From: Moorena producens 3L
GTDB taxonomy: Bacteria > Cyanobacteriota > Cyanobacteriia > Cyanobacteriales > Coleofasciculaceae
Assembly (NCBI RefSeq): GCF_000211815.1
Contig: NZ_GL890829.1
Location: 1-21,146, forward strand
Direction: 5' to 3'
Length of the DNA: 21,146 bases
Shown here piece by piece: positions 20,633 to 21,146 of the stretch (position 1 is its first letter; each line of letters opens with the position of its first letter). The position numbers and the translations under genes were made by a program. Under the pieces are notes generated by a model. It did no database searches and was not told the origin of the DNA. It was given only the letters and a program-made list of their open reading frames with translations.

Positions 20633-21146
20633 ATGATTCGAGAGTTCATGAAGAGAAATTTTCGACACTTTAATGCAGCTGTGTGTGTTGAGGCGGCTGA
20701 AGGATGGGTGAAACACCTGGAATCTGGTAATAAAATGTTTCTGACTATGGCTGGTGCCATGAGTACAGGAGAGCTGGGTATCTCTCTGGCTGAAATGATT
20801 CGCCAAGACAAGGTACATGCCATTTGCTGTACCGGAGCGAATCTTGAAGAGGATATCTTCAATCTGGTTGCCCACTCTCAATATAAGAGAGTACCGGATT
20901 ATCGTTCACTGAAACCAGAAGAGGAAAAGGTTCTTTTTGAGTCCGGTATGAATCGAGTTACTGATACCTGTATCCCTGAAGAAGAAGCGATGAGGAAAAT
21001 TGATCGGCATATGGTGAAACTGTGGCAAGCAGCTGATCAATCTGGCAAAAGCTTTTTCCCATACGAGTTCATTTATCAACTTATTGAAAGTCAAGAGCTT
21101 AAAGACTCTTATGAAATTGATCCTTGTGACTCATGGGTGATGGCAG
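20633..21146 (+). CDS. Deoxyhypusine synthase-family protein (partial, 3' end outside window)
   Basis: 171 codons, still open at the window edge. GGAGG four bases before the ATG-proximal A-tract gives a strong ribosome-binding site. FLTMAGAMSTGELGISLAEM, then VHAICCTGANLEEDIFNLVAH, are the conserved NAD-binding core of the deoxyhypusine synthase family, and NRVTDTCIPEEEA follows as in bacterial members. The catalytic Lys region lies in the missing C-terminal half. Bacteria lack eIF5A, so bacterial homologues are not expected to make hypusine; some family members act in polyamine (homospermidine) synthesis. The actual reaction here is unknown. A family member of about 300-390 aa would end 0.4-0.7 kb beyond the window. 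Confidence 0.9.
   Translation, partial: MIREFMKRNFRHFNAAVCVEAAEGWVKHLESGNKMFLTMAGAMSTGELGISLAEMIRQDKVHAICCTGANLEEDIFNLVAHSQYKRVPDYRSLKPEEEKVLFESGMNRVTDTCIPEEEAMRKIDRHMVKLWQAADQSGKSFFPYEFIYQLIESQELKDSYEIDPCDSWVMA

Noticed and set aside
1..21146. tRNA or rRNA genes
   Set aside because: No T-loop pattern (GGTTCGAATCC-like) with a matching acceptor stem, and no rRNA-like sequence, was seen when scanning the spacers by eye; a covariance-model search was not possible.

Overview
The window looks like chromosomal DNA of a filamentous cyanobacterium, probably a large-genome Moorena/Oscillatoriales-type species. I infer this from nine HIP1 octamers (GCGATCGC), moderate GC, a zinc-ribbon/Ser-Thr kinase/WD40 fusion, Uma2 (DUF820) genes, a short S74 'tail fiber domain' protein, and spacers packed with heptanucleotide tandem repeats. 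No rRNA, tRNA or CRISPR array was found.

Layout. 0-1.2 kb: fragments related to the S74 intramolecular-chaperone domain (signal-peptide stub, chaperone core, coiled-coil tail), then a half-size EF-hand protein. 1.2-1.9 kb: a minus-strand DUF4160 gene overlapping an unknown gene, bracketed by two copies of one palindrome. 2.5-6.0 kb: a glutathione S-transferase and a Cu(I)-type P1B-ATPase. 6.2-9.0 kb: kinase-WD40 protein and a Uma2 nuclease-fold protein. 9.06-11.2 kb: a class I methyltransferase split by an IS200/IS605-type (IS1341-like) element carrying tnpB and a probable omega RNA. 11.3-13.1 kb (minus): an M41-like membrane Zn protease and a VanY-like D,D-carboxypeptidase. 13.2-16.2 kb: TetR regulator, peroxiredoxin-like protein, thioredoxin and Nu-class GST. 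16.9-18.4 kb: a metzincin-type protease between two PPC domains. 18.4-18.9 kb: a Uma2 pseudogene interrupted by a MITE. 19.1-19.9 kb: an SNase-like nuclease. 20.6 kb to the end: the 5' part of a deoxyhypusine-synthase-family gene.

How the genes work together. The clearest regulatory logic is at 13.1-13.9 kb. A 13-bp site (GGAACGATTGKTC) lies inside the tetR promoter, and again, in opposite orientation, just upstream of the peroxiredoxin-like gene. This suggests an autoregulated TetR controlling a thiol-peroxide defence gene, with thioredoxin and a GST next door. The rest of the window is dominated by small mobile DNA. Three related composite repeats fill spacers. One of them contains a nested MITE whose empty site is preserved 11 kb away. 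A second MITE family has one copy whose removal restores a Uma2 reading frame with a TA duplication, and excising the IS restores the methyltransferase frame.
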